Of a stretch of DNA of 63,234 nucleotides, positions 50,554 to 57,824 are shown in pieces. Each line of letters begins with the position of its first letter. Positions within the stretch are counted from its first letter, which is position 1. Made by a program: the position numbers and the translations under genes. Source of the stretch: HRBIN12 sp035762085 (lineage in GTDB: Bacteria > Actinomycetota > UBA4738 > HRBIN12); assembly GCA_035762085.1 (NCBI GenBank), contig DASTPT010000003.1, positions 1 to 63,234 on the forward strand, in the 5' to 3' direction. The notes beneath the pieces are model-generated. The model made no database searches. It was not told the origin of the DNA and was given only the letters and a program-made list of their open reading frames with translations.

Positions 50554-50987
50554 GCCGCGACCTCGCGACGGCACACCGCGCACAGGCCGCTGATCGCGAA
50601 GTGCGTCAGGTCCGGGAGGAACCCGTGGTGCTGCTCGATGAGCTGCTGGAGCGCCGCCGCCTCCTCGAGCGACAGGTCGTCCTCCGCGCCGCAACGCGAG
50701 CACGCGAGGTGGACGTGACCCGAGTCCTCGGTGCGGTGGTACTCGGCGCCGCCCTCGAGGTGCGCGTGGGCGAGGACCCCGGCCTCCTCCAGGAGCGCGA
50801 GCGTCCGGTAGATCGTCGAGGCGTTCACGCCAGGCATGTCTGCCTGCACCCGGCGCGCGAGGGCGGTGGGGGAGATGTGGCCCTGCGTCTTCATGATCTC
50901 GGCGACGATCGCCCGGCGTTGGGGCGTCATCCGCAGACCCCGTTGCCGGAGGAGATCGACGACGTCCTCGACCATCCGATCGCTCAC
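50547..50987 (-). CDS. Fur-family metal regulator (nickel/zinc/iron type not fixed)
   Basis: 146 residues. Winged helix (GLRMTPQRRAIVAEI, GHISPTALARRVQ, VNASTIYRTLALLEEAGVL) and dimer domain with the HVHLACSRCG sensor region and a structural zinc site made by CSRC and CAVC. The N-terminus VSDRMVEDVV follows from GTG 50987, which has TACAAT 7 bases upstream. By context it should control the metal ECF transporter it faces; the TTGCA-based palindromes before both genes support a Nur-like role. Zur or Fur function cannot be excluded. Confidence 0.88.
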   Translation of the reverse strand: MSDRMVEDVVDLLRQRGLRMTPQRRAIVAEIMKTQGHISPTALARRVQADMPGVNASTIYRTLALLEEAGVLAHAHLEGGAEYHRTEDSGHVHLACSRCGAEDDLSLEEAAALQQLIEQHHGFLPDLTHFAISGLCAVCRREVAAG

Positions 50988-50994
50988 GCTCGCG

Positions 50995-51020
50995 ATTGTA
51001 GCAGTCCATTGCACCTGCAA
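50995..51020 (-). promoter_or_regulatory. Promoter and TTGCA-N2-TGCAA operator of the Fur-family gene
   Basis: On the minus strand TACAAT (51000-50995) lies 7 bases before GTG 50987, a leaderless start. Directly upstream, TTGCA-CC-TGCAA (51009-51020) is a perfect inverted repeat covering the expected -35 zone, well placed for autoregulation. Confidence 0.6.
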
Positions 51021-51036
51021 CCCCAATGCGAGAAGG

Positions 51037-51936
51037 TCAACCGGGCACCGGCAGGCCCAGCGCCCGGGCGGCCCACGGCAGCGCCGTGCGGGCCTGGCGG
51101 AGCTGCCTCGGCCGGACGTGGGGCGCCGTGGGGATCGGCGGCCTGGCCGCGTGGGCGGCCAGGAAGCCCGCGCAGCATGCCGCCAGCCGGTCGACGCCGT
51201 TCGCGACGTGGAGCACGTCCTCGGGCGGTGGACCGCCTTCGGCGTGCAGGCTCGGGAGCCAGAAGGCGACGTCCACCAGGGGGTTCCCGACCGAGGTCCA
51301 GTTCCAGTCCACGAGGACCGCGGTCCCGTCGGGGCGGAAGCAGACGTTGTCGCTCCGCACGTCGAAATGCAGGAGGGCCTCACCCTCGAGCGGCGCCGCG
51401 AGCGTGGCCTCACGCAGGACCGGGAGCGCGCGCTCGAGCCACTCCGCCGAGCACAGGCCGAGCGCCAGCAACGGCCCCACGTCCCGCTCGACCTCGTCCC
51501 AGCCCTCGCGGAGCTCGAGCCGCGGATCGGCGGCACTCGGCGTGTCGTCCGGGACGGGCCAGTCGTGGACGAGGTCGAGCGCGGAGAGGACGGCCCGCAC
51601 GCGGTCGCGCGTCCACGGCGGCGGCCACTCGGCCCACGACAGGTCCTCGAGCGCGAGCGCCGGACGCTCGCCGTCGTCGTACCAGCCGACGTAGCCGGGC
51701 ATGAACGGCGCGCCGCGCATGATCGCGTAGTACCGATGCTCCTCACGCAGCCAGCTCGCGGTGAGGTCGTCGGTCGCCACCTTCACGAACGCGCGGTTCC
51801 CGTCCTCGAGCGTGACCACCCACCGTCGGGCGGGCGTGTGGCCGCCGCTCGTGACGGGGCCCCAGGCCACCGGCGCGCTGCGGAGCCGCTTCAACGCGCG
51901 ACGGACGGTGGCCGTCTCCTGCGGAGTGGGCTCCAC
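51037..51936 (-). CDS. Aminoglycoside-phosphotransferase-family kinase
   Basis: 299 residues. The kinase-like fold has a nucleotide lysine in RAFVKVA and the catalytic signature H190-x-D192-(4)-N197 (LLHFDVRSDNV), followed by the metal aspartate in VLVDWNW (D210). Enzymes of this group phosphorylate many small alcohols (antibiotics, choline, homoserine, sugars). No resistance context exists, so a metabolic substrate is more likely. GTG 51936 has TACCCT 9 bases upstream. It is divergent from the enoyl-CoA hydratase. Confidence 0.85.
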   Translation of the reverse strand: MEPTPQETATVRRALKRLRSAPVAWGPVTSGGHTPARRWVVTLEDGNRAFVKVATDDLTASWLREEHRYYAIMRGAPFMPGYVGWYDDGERPALALEDLSWAEWPPPWTRDRVRAVLSALDLVHDWPVPDDTPSAADPRLELREGWDEVERDVGPLLALGLCSAEWLERALPVLREATLAAPLEGEALLHFDVRSDNVCFRPDGTAVLVDWNWTSVGNPLVDVAFWLPSLHAEGGPPPEDVLHVANGVDRLAACCAGFLAAHAARPPIPTAPHVRPRQLRQARTALPWAARALGLPVPG

Positions 51937-51945
51937 GGTCCGCCC

Positions 51946-51951
51946 AGGGTA
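51946..51951 (-). promoter_or_regulatory. -10 element of the APH-type kinase gene
   Basis: TACCCT on the minus strand, 9 bases before GTG 51936. Part of a 61-base divergent promoter region. Confidence 0.4.
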
Positions 51952-51984
51952 CCGGCCGGCTCGTCCACCGTTCCGCCGGTCTGG

Positions 51985-51990
51985 AAAGAT
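51985..51990 (+). promoter_or_regulatory. -10 element, leaderless start of the enoyl-CoA hydratase gene
   Basis: AAAGAT, then 7 bases to GTG 51998. Only the A2 and T6 positions match the consensus, but spacing fits the class. Confidence 0.4.
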
Positions 51991-51997
51991 AGGCGCC

Positions 51998-52774
51998 GTG
52001 CAGAAGGCGTACGTTCGGACCCAGACGCAGGGCGCGGTGGCGACGATCCGGCTGGACCGTCCGCCGGCGAACGCGCTCGGTCGGGCGGTCTCGCTGGAGC
52101 TGCAGGAGGCGGCGCGTCGCGTGGCTGAGGACCCGGAGGTCCGCGCCGTGGTGCTGTGGGGCGGCGAGCGGATCTTCGCCGCCGGCGCGGACATCAAGGC
52201 CATGGCCGAGTGGGGACCGGCCGAGGTCGACCCGGACGTCTCGGCGCTCGAGCAGGCCTGCCGCGACCTGGAGGCGATCCCGAAGCCCGTGCTCGCCGCG
52301 GTCAACGGCTACGCGCTCGGCGGCGGATGCGAGCTGGCGCTCGCCTGCGACTTCCGCATCGTGGCGGATGATGCGACCCTCGGCCTGCCCGAGATCCGCC
52401 TGGGCGTCATCCCGGGCGCCGGGGGGACCCAGCGCCTGCCTCGGCTGGTGGGGCTCGCGCGCGCCCGCGAGATGATCCTCACCGGCCGCCACGTCCGCGC
52501 GGAGGAGGCGCTCGCGATCGGGCTCGCCGACCGCGTGGTCGTGGGCGATCGCGTGTATGACACCGCGCTCGAGGAGGCCGCCCGGTGGGCCACCGGGCCG
52601 ACGCTCGCCCTCGGCGCCGCGAAGGCCGCGCTCAACGCCGCGGCCGGGCTCGACCGCGCGAGCGGCCTGCGCGTCGAGCACGACGTCTTCGTCCGGCTCT
52701 TCGGCACGCACGACCAGCGCGAGGGGATGCGGGCGTTCATCGAGAAGCGCGAACCGGGGTTCGAGGGGAGGTAG
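51998..52774 (+). CDS. Enoyl-CoA hydratase (crotonase family)
   Basis: 258 residues. Hydrates 2-enoyl-CoA in beta-oxidation. Oxyanion-hole segments are FAAGADIKAM and GYALGGGCELALACD. Both catalytic glutamates of classical hydratase are present: in GGGCELAL and in GLPEIRLGVIPGAGGTQRLPR, cited by its ends. So a true hydratase is more likely than an isomerase or a decarboxylase. It stands near etfAB and the methylmalonyl-CoA genes, forming a fatty acid/propionate theme. Confidence 0.92.
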   Translation: MQKAYVRTQTQGAVATIRLDRPPANALGRAVSLELQEAARRVAEDPEVRAVVLWGGERIFAAGADIKAMAEWGPAEVDPDVSALEQACRDLEAIPKPVLAAVNGYALGGGCELALACDFRIVADDATLGLPEIRLGVIPGAGGTQRLPRLVGLARAREMILTGRHVRAEEALAIGLADRVVVGDRVYDTALEEAARWATGPTLALGAAKAALNAAAGLDRASGLRVEHDVFVRLFGTHDQREGMRAFIEKREPGFEGR

Positions 52775-52778
52775 GGAC

Positions 52779-53270
52779 GTGAAGGTCAGGCTGGCGACCC
52801 CGGACGACGTGCCGTCGCTCGTGGCGCTGTTCCACGAGCTCGACCGCATGCAGGCCGACTGGCGCGTGTTCACCCCTCGGCCCGGCTTCTACGACGAGGT
52901 GGGGGAGAAGTACGAGGAGGCGATCCGCACGCCCGACGCGGTGGTCCTGGTCGCCGAGGATGACGAGGGGGAGGTCGTCGGGATGGCGTTCGGCGAGGCG
53001 CACACGCCGTCTCGGTTCTCCGACGCGCGCGCGTTCGAGATCTCGGGCGTCGTGGTCCGAGCCGGGTACCGAGGCCGAGGCGTGGGGCACGAGCTCGTGC
53101 GCGAGGCGGGCAGGTTCGCGCGCGACCGGGGGATCGAGTGGATCGAGCTCAAGACGTTCGCCCCGAACCAGGGCGCGATGGCGTTCTGGGAGGGCCTCGG
53201 GTTCACCCCGCGCGTCGTCCAGCTGACCTCCCCGACCGACGCCCTGCTCGAGCACCTCGAGGAGGCATAG
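52779..53270 (+). CDS. GNAT N-acetyltransferase
   Basis: 163 residues. The acetyl-CoA loop is VRAGYRGRGVGHELVREAG and the C-terminal motif FAPNQGAMAFWEGLGF. The N-terminus VRLATPDDVPSLVALFHELDRMQ is typical of GNATs; the substrate is unknown. GTG 52779 is 4 bases after the hydratase. The UAG stop lies within the left arm of a long inverted repeat and begins TAGGTT, a candidate -10 for the next gene. Confidence 0.88.
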   Translation: MKVRLATPDDVPSLVALFHELDRMQADWRVFTPRPGFYDEVGEKYEEAIRTPDAVVLVAEDDEGEVVGMAFGEAHTPSRFSDARAFEISGVVVRAGYRGRGVGHELVREAGRFARDRGIEWIELKTFAPNQGAMAFWEGLGFTPRVVQLTSPTDALLEHLEEA

Positions 53271-53304
53271 GTTCTGGTGCCCTGGATCCGCCCGGAACCT
53301 ATGC
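53265..53304 (+). terminator. Long inverted repeat at the end of the GNAT gene
   Basis: GCATAGGTTC (53265-53274) and GAACCTATGC (53295-53304) are perfect 10-base arms, extendable by three pairs (one G-U). The GNAT stop sits in the left arm. It may end GNAT transcription or be part of the structured leader of the next gene. Confidence 0.5.
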
Positions 53305-53350
53305 ACTCCCGCGTTCTCGTTCCGCCGGGGAACGAACCGCTGAATCCGAT

Positions 53351-53398
53351 GGTTCGAATAGGAGATGACTCCGCCGCGATGGGCGGAGCGATCGAACC
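53351..53398 (+). ncRNA. Structured leader of the 53411 gene (candidate cis-regulatory RNA)
   Basis: GGTTCGA (53351-53357) pairs perfectly with TCGAACC (53392-53398). Inside lies a second perfect stem, CTCCGCC (53369-53375) with GGCGGAG (53382-53388). A competing hairpin GGAG-ATGA-CTCC (53361-53372) cannot form together with that stem. The outer stem ends exactly where the AAGGAG ribosome site (53399-53404) begins. No known riboswitch class was recognised. Confidence 0.45.
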
Positions 53399-53410
53399 AA
53401 GGAGTGAAGC

Positions 53411-53623
53411 ATGGCTTCGGAGTCCATGTACCGCGGTGCACGTGTCCGCGAGCTCCCACGCGCGAACCGAACGTACGGCGCCGGCAGGGTCTGCGCGGCC
53501 GAGGGCTGCTCGACGAAGCTCTCGATGTACAACAAATGGAAGTTCTGTTGGCAGCACGAGCCCGTCCACACCTACGTCGCCCGCGGCAAGCGCCGCAGCC
53601 GCAAGGAGATGCAGGCCGCGTGA
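53411..53623 (+). CDS. 70-residue basic protein with a C-x4-C-x12-C-x2-H zinc motif
   Basis: The protein is rich in Arg/Lys with a single zinc-finger-like set: CAAEGC, then 12 residues, then CWQH. N- and C-terminal tails are basic (RGARVRELPRANRTYG, ARGKRRSRKEM), suggesting nucleic-acid or ribosome binding. I do not recognise a named family. The gene has its own ideal AAGGAG site 6 bases upstream, a structured leader, and a strong hairpin after it, so it is a separate, probably well expressed unit. Codon use is like that of neighbours. Confidence 0.75.
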   Translation: MASESMYRGARVRELPRANRTYGAGRVCAAEGCSTKLSMYNKWKFCWQHEPVHTYVARGKRRSRKEMQAA

Positions 53624-53657
53624 GCGCCTGAGCCCCCCTCAGCTCACACTGGCCGAC

Positions 53658-53691
53658 CCGGAAGCCCTCCCCTCGACGGGAGGGCTTCCGG
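53658..53691 (+). terminator. Strong terminator hairpin after the 53411 gene
   Basis: Perfect 14-base-pair arms, 53658-53671 and 53678-53691 (core GAAGCCCTCCC / GGGAGGGCTTC), with a 6-base loop. The most stable hairpin seen in the window. The T-run is short. Confidence 0.85.
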
Positions 53692-53777
53692 CTTACGACG
53701 AAGGGCCGCGTCAAGCGCGCTCGGCGTGGGGCCGACAACTCATGCAGACCGCTCCCCCCGATCAGCGGTCGACGCAC

Positions 53778-53951
53778 ATGCCGAACGACCTCGACGGTCT
53801 GCCCGAGATGCTCGAGGCGGAATGCCCCTTCTGCGAGCGAACGGTGCTCGTGTACGAGGATCCGGCCCGGTGCCCGCTGTGCGCCTGCCCGCTCGAGGAG
53901 ATGCGCATGCGGCCGTACGTCTGGCCGGACGAGGAGCCCTCGACCTCCTAG
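53778..53951 (+). CDS. Small zinc-ribbon-like protein
   Basis: 57 residues from ATG 53778, or 69 from ATG 53742; neither has a ribosome site. Two CPxC knuckles (ECPFCERTV and CPLCACP) make a probable zinc ribbon, followed by an acidic tail. No named family recognised. Its TAG stop and that of the convergent gene share the four bases CTAG (53948-53951). Confidence 0.6.
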   Translation: MPNDLDGLPEMLEAECPFCERTVLVYEDPARCPLCACPLEEMRMRPYVWPDEEPSTS

Positions 53952-54184
53952 CCGTCCGGCCCGTCCGAGGTGCCGAGCACCCGGTTCACGATCGCTCGGG
54001 CCTCCTGCAGGCGTTCGCGGTCGACGTACAGACGGACCCCGTGCTCCCAGACGCTGCTGATGAACCCCGGCTCCTTGTACCACCAGACGATCTCGGCCCG
54101 CTCCAGCTCCGCGGCGATGGCGTTCGCATGCTCGCGTGTGAACTGGCCGAGGTGGACCGTACGGATCCTCGACGGCCGGCTCAC
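53948..54184 (-). CDS. 78-residue protein, perhaps DUF2007-like
   Basis: Predicted beta-alpha-beta-beta-alpha fold: IRTVHLGQFTREHANAIAAEL, IVWWYKEPG, WEHGVRLYVDRERLQEARAIV, cited by short pieces. Small DUF2007-type putative signal proteins have this layout, but the match is weak. The GTG 54184 overlaps the stop of pabBC (GTGA), so it is translated after it. Function unknown. Confidence 0.6.
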   Translation of the reverse strand: MSRPSRIRTVHLGQFTREHANAIAAELERAEIVWWYKEPGFISSVWEHGVRLYVDRERLQEARAIVNRVLGTSDGPDG

Positions 54185-55956
54185 GGGACGAGCACCGCCT
54201 CGCGCCACCCCCGGACCGAGCTCACGAGCGCGATCGCCTCGGCCGAGCGGAGGGCGTCGACCGGGACCGATCGCTCTTCCAAGTGCCCCTCCCGTACGAG
54301 CACCTCTCGGTAGGTCCCGCCCAGGAGGCCGGCGTCGCGGGGCGGTGTCACCCAGCGACCGCCGACACGCACGGCGAGGTTCGCGATCGTCGTCTCGGTG
54401 GCCTCGCCGCGGGTGTTCACCAGCACCACGTCGTCCGCGTCGGGGCGCCGCGCACGCCGCCGGTCGTAGGGCTCGCGCCGGGTCGTCTTGTGGAAGAGCC
54501 AGACGTCGTTCGGGTCGACCGGCTCATGGTCGAGCGCGATCCGGACCGGGCCGGTGGCGCGCGGCCCGAGCGGGGTCGCCTCCGCCGCGAGCGTCCCGTC
54601 CCGCTCGAGCTGCAGCCGGACACGGGCGTCCGCCTCGGCCAGGTCGGCGACCGCCTTCTCGAGCGCGGCGGTGGCCGACCCCCGGTCGAAGCGGAAGCCC
54701 AGATACGCCGCCGAGTCGCGGATCCGGGCGAGGTGCTCGGGCAGGTGCGAGAACCCGTCGGCCGCGCTCCACCGCAACGTCTCGAACAGGGCGAACGCGG
54801 GGCGCACGGTCGTGAGCACCCTGGCCTTCGCGAGGGCCTCACGCCACTCGTTCTCGGCGTCCGAGTCGTACGTGATGCCGCCGCCCACGCCGTACTCGGC
54901 CAGCCCGGACGGGCCGTGCACGACGGCCGTGCGGATCGCCACGTTGAAGGTGGCCCTCGGGTCGCCGGACCCGGGGGGCGCCAGGTATCCGATCGCGCCG
55001 CAGTAGACGCCCCGCGGCGAGTCCTCGAGGTCGGCGATCAGGCGCATCGTTGCGACCTTCGGCGCGCCCGTGACCGAGCCGCTCGGGAACATGGCCCGGA
55101 GGACCTCCGTGATGCCGGCGTCCGGCCGGACCTCGGCCTCGATCGTCGAGGTGAGCTGCCACACCGTCTCGTAGCGCTCCGCGTGGAACAGCTCGTCCCA
55201 GGCGACGCCGCCCGGGATCGAGATCCGGCCGAGGTCGTTGCGGAGCAGATCCACGATCATCGCGTTCTCGGCGCGGTCCTTCGCCGAGCCGACGAGCCGG
55301 CGTCGGACCTCCTCGTCCTCCCGGAGCCAGCGGCCGCGCGGGGCGGTGCCCTTCATCGGGCGCGTGGTGACGCGGCCGTGGACCAGTCGGAGGAACAGCT
55401 CGGGCGAGGCCGAGACGACGTGGAAGCGCCCGGCCTGCAGGTAGGCGGCGTACCCGCCCCGCTGCCCGAGCGCGAGGTCACGGTAGAGCCCACGGGGATC
55501 GCCGGCGACGGTCGCCCGCAGCCGGAACGTGTGGTTCACCTGATACGTGTCGCCGGCGGCGATCGCCTCGCGGATCCGGGCGATCGCGGCGTCGTACACG
55601 GGCCGCTCGACCGAGGGGCGCCACGGGCTCGGGGTCGGCGCCGGGACCGAGACCGGTGGCTCGAGCGGCGGGACGTCGCGGCGCCCGGCGAACAGCGCGA
55701 ACCAGGCGAGCGGGAGCTCGGCGAAGGGGTCCCCTGGCTGGCGCGCCCGGACCCGCAGATCGGGGTTCAGGCCCGGCGCGGCCTCGTATGCGAGGAAGCC
55801 CGCGGCCCACAGCCCGCGGGCGGCGGCCGCCTCCGCGGCCTCGAGCACGCCGGGCACCTCGTCGGGGCGTCGCGCTTCGAGCACGCCGACGGGGTCGTCG
55901 AGCTCGAAGGAGCGCTCGGCCCCCGGCGTCAGGTCGTCGAACCGCGCGACGGTCAC
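54181..55956 (-). CDS. pabBC: Aminodeoxychorismate synthase component I fused to aminodeoxychorismate lyase
   Basis: 591 residues. Residues 1-370 are PabB: K202 in RPMKGTAPRG (the lysine motif that marks aminodeoxychorismate rather than anthranilate synthase), NAMIVDLLRNDLGR, FPSGSVTGAPK and GVGGGITYDSD. Residues about 385-591 are PabC, a PLP class IV lyase, with LFETLRW, catalytic lysine K490 (LFHKTT) and TRGEATETTIANL. Together they make p-aminobenzoate from chorismate for folate; an amidotransferase PabA would come from elsewhere. Starts at GTG 55956. It lies 46 bases after etfA on the same strand. Confidence 0.93.
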   Translation of the reverse strand: MTVARFDDLTPGAERSFELDDPVGVLEARRPDEVPGVLEAAEAAAARGLWAAGFLAYEAAPGLNPDLRVRARQPGDPFAELPLAWFALFAGRRDVPPLEPPVSVPAPTPSPWRPSVERPVYDAAIARIREAIAAGDTYQVNHTFRLRATVAGDPRGLYRDLALGQRGGYAAYLQAGRFHVVSASPELFLRLVHGRVTTRPMKGTAPRGRWLREDEEVRRRLVGSAKDRAENAMIVDLLRNDLGRISIPGGVAWDELFHAERYETVWQLTSTIEAEVRPDAGITEVLRAMFPSGSVTGAPKVATMRLIADLEDSPRGVYCGAIGYLAPPGSGDPRATFNVAIRTAVVHGPSGLAEYGVGGGITYDSDAENEWREALAKARVLTTVRPAFALFETLRWSAADGFSHLPEHLARIRDSAAYLGFRFDRGSATAALEKAVADLAEADARVRLQLERDGTLAAEATPLGPRATGPVRIALDHEPVDPNDVWLFHKTTRREPYDRRRARRPDADDVVLVNTRGEATETTIANLAVRVGGRWVTPPRDAGLLGGTYREVLVREGHLEERSVPVDALRSAEAIALVSSVRGWREAVLVP

Positions 55957-56002
55957 CGAGCCAGCCTCGCGCGGCGGGCTGGAACCGTCCAGCCCCGCGA
56001 CC

Positions 56003-56968
56003 TCAGCCGGCGCCCCTGCGCCGCTCGATCTCCTCGATCAGCTGCGGGACGAGGGCGAGGGCGTCCCCGACGACGCCGAGGTCGGCCAGCCCGAAGATCG
56101 GTGCCTGCGGGTCCTTGTTGATCGCCACGATGCGACGTGAGCCCTTCATCCCGACGACGTGCTGCGTCGCGCCGCTGATGCCGACGGCCAGGTACACCTC
56201 CGGCTTCACCGTCTTACCGGTCTGCCCCACCTGCTGGTTGTACGGCACCCATCCGGCGTCGACGACCGCCCGCGTCGCGCCCACGGCGGCCCCGCCGATC
56301 GTCTCGGCGAGCCGGTGGAGCAGGGCGAAGTTCGAGGGGTCCTGGAGCCCTCGGCCTCCCGAGATCACCACGCGCGCCTCCTCGAGCTTCGGGCCGCTCG
56401 CCGCCTCCTCGTGCCGTTCGACCCGGCGTGGCGAGCGGAGCTCCTCGGGGACCTGGACGTCCACCGGGACGACCGTGGCGGTCCCCCCGGCCGGCTCGGC
56501 CACGAACGACTTCGGCCGCACGAGCACGAGCTTCGGGTCCGGGCCCTCGAGCGCGACCTCCACGACCTGCGTGTCCCCGTAGATCTGCGTGACGGCCCGG
56601 TCGAGCGACGGCACGTCGGTGGCGTTGCTCATCAGGGTCGAGCCGGTGATCGCCTGAACCCGACCCGCGACGTCGCGGCCCTCGTGCGAGGTGGGGAACC
56701 AGATCATGGCCGGCGCGTGCCGAGCGGCCAGCTCGCCGAGCGCGTGGGCGGCGGCCCGGCCCACGACCTCCCCGTAGACCTCCTCGTCGCTCGCGTACAC
56801 GGTCGACGCGCCGTGGACGCCGAGCGCCCCGGCGGCCGCGGTCGCGCCGGGCCCGAGCGCGACGGCCGCGACCTCGTCGGCGAGCGTCCTCGCCCTCGTC
56901 AAGAGCTCGAGCGCCGAGCCCGCGGGGCCCTCGGGCCCGACCTCCGCGTACACCCAGATCGTCGCCAC
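56003..56968 (-). CDS. etfA: Electron transfer flavoprotein subunit alpha
   Basis: 321 residues. The C-terminal FAD domain is intact: VISGGRGLQDPSNF, VGATRAVVDAGWVPYNQQVGQTGKTV (cited by its ends), GISGATQHVVGMKGSRRIVAIN and NKDPQAPIF. It accepts electrons from acyl-CoA dehydrogenases. GTG 56968 is one base after the etfB stop. N-terminal domain about 1-190. Confidence 0.95.
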   Translation of the reverse strand: MATIWVYAEVGPEGPAGSALELLTRARTLADEVAAVALGPGATAAAGALGVHGASTVYASDEEVYGEVVGRAAAHALGELAARHAPAMIWFPTSHEGRDVAGRVQAITGSTLMSNATDVPSLDRAVTQIYGDTQVVEVALEGPDPKLVLVRPKSFVAEPAGGTATVVPVDVQVPEELRSPRRVERHEEAASGPKLEEARVVISGGRGLQDPSNFALLHRLAETIGGAAVGATRAVVDAGWVPYNQQVGQTGKTVKPEVYLAVGISGATQHVVGMKGSRRIVAINKDPQAPIFGLADLGVVGDALALVPQLIEEIERRRGAG

Positions 56969-56969
56969 G

Positions 56970-57734
56970 TCAGATCACCTTCGCCTCGGCCAGGAATTCC
57001 ACGATGCGGGCCGCCGCCCCGTCGGCCTCGACGACCTCGCCGGGCCCCTTCACGGGCGCGGGGGAGACCGACAGCACGCGCTGGGAGGGGGCCACGTCGT
57101 CGGGGGACAGGCCGAGATCGCCGAGCGCGAGCTGTTCGACGGGCTTGGTCTTCGAGGCCATGATCCCCTTCAGGGTGGCGTAGCGGGGTTCGGCGGCGCT
57201 CCCCGTCAGGCTCACGAGCGCCGGCAGCTGACCCTCGAGCACGTCGTAGCCGAGGTCGGTCTGGCGCTCGATCCGAACGCCGCCGCCCTGCACCTCGATC
57301 CCGCGCGCGAACGTCAGCGCGGGAACGCCCAGGAGCTCGGCGACGGTCATCGGCAGCGTGCCGGTGTAACCGTCGGTGGACTCGACGCCGGTGAGGACCA
57401 GGTCGAACGGCCGGCTCCTGATCGTGGCCGCGAGCACGCGTGCCGTGGCGAGCGCATCCGCGCCCCGCAGCGCGGGGTCGGAAACCAGGACGCCCCGATG
57501 GGCGCCCATCGACAGCCCCTTTCGGACCGCTCCCAAGGCGATCTCGGGTCCCATCGACACGAGCGTGACCTCGCCACCATGGGCCTCGACGGCCTGGAGC
57601 CCGGCCTCGACGGCGTACTCGTCGCCGGGGTCGAGCGTGCCGTCGGTGCCTTCGCGCTGCACCAGGAGGTCCTCCCCGATCTTCGGCGTGCCCGCGGGAT
57701 CGGGCACGTACTTCACGAGCACCACGACGTCCAT
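56970..57734 (-). CDS. etfB: Electron transfer flavoprotein subunit beta
   Basis: 254 residues. VVVLVKYVPDPAG at the start, NPGDEYAVEAGLQ-type DPGDEYAVEAGLQAVEA, LTGVESTDGYTG-GTLPMTVAELLG (AMP-binding region) and the recognition loop with ATLKGIMASKTKPVEQL match EtfB. ATG 57734 is right before the family N-terminus. It is the first gene of an etfB-etfA-pabBC-78-residue run on the minus strand. Confidence 0.95.
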   Translation of the reverse strand: MDVVVLVKYVPDPAGTPKIGEDLLVQREGTDGTLDPGDEYAVEAGLQAVEAHGGEVTLVSMGPEIALGAVRKGLSMGAHRGVLVSDPALRGADALATARVLAATIRSRPFDLVLTGVESTDGYTGTLPMTVAELLGVPALTFARGIEVQGGGVRIERQTDLGYDVLEGQLPALVSLTGSAAEPRYATLKGIMASKTKPVEQLALGDLGLSPDDVAPSQRVLSVSPAPVKGPGEVVEADGAAARIVEFLAEAKVI

Positions 57735-57765
57735 GCGCACCGCCCTCACAGCTCGGGACCGGGGA

Positions 57766-57771
57766 AGGATA
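57766..57771 (-). promoter_or_regulatory. Possible -10 element of the etfBA operon
   Basis: TATCCT on the minus strand, 31 bases before ATG 57734, leaving a leader of about 25 bases with GAGGGCGG. Divergent from the mnmA promoter. Confidence 0.45.
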
Positions 57772-57809
57772 CCCGGGCGCGCCGCCGGCCTTCGTCCCCC
57801 TCGAGCGCG

Positions 57810-57815
57810 TAGCAT
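57810..57815 (+). promoter_or_regulatory. -10 element of mnmA
   Basis: TAGCAT, 9 bases, then ATG 57825 with no ribosome site: another leaderless candidate. Confidence 0.5.
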
Positions 57816-57824
57816 CGGACGGCG

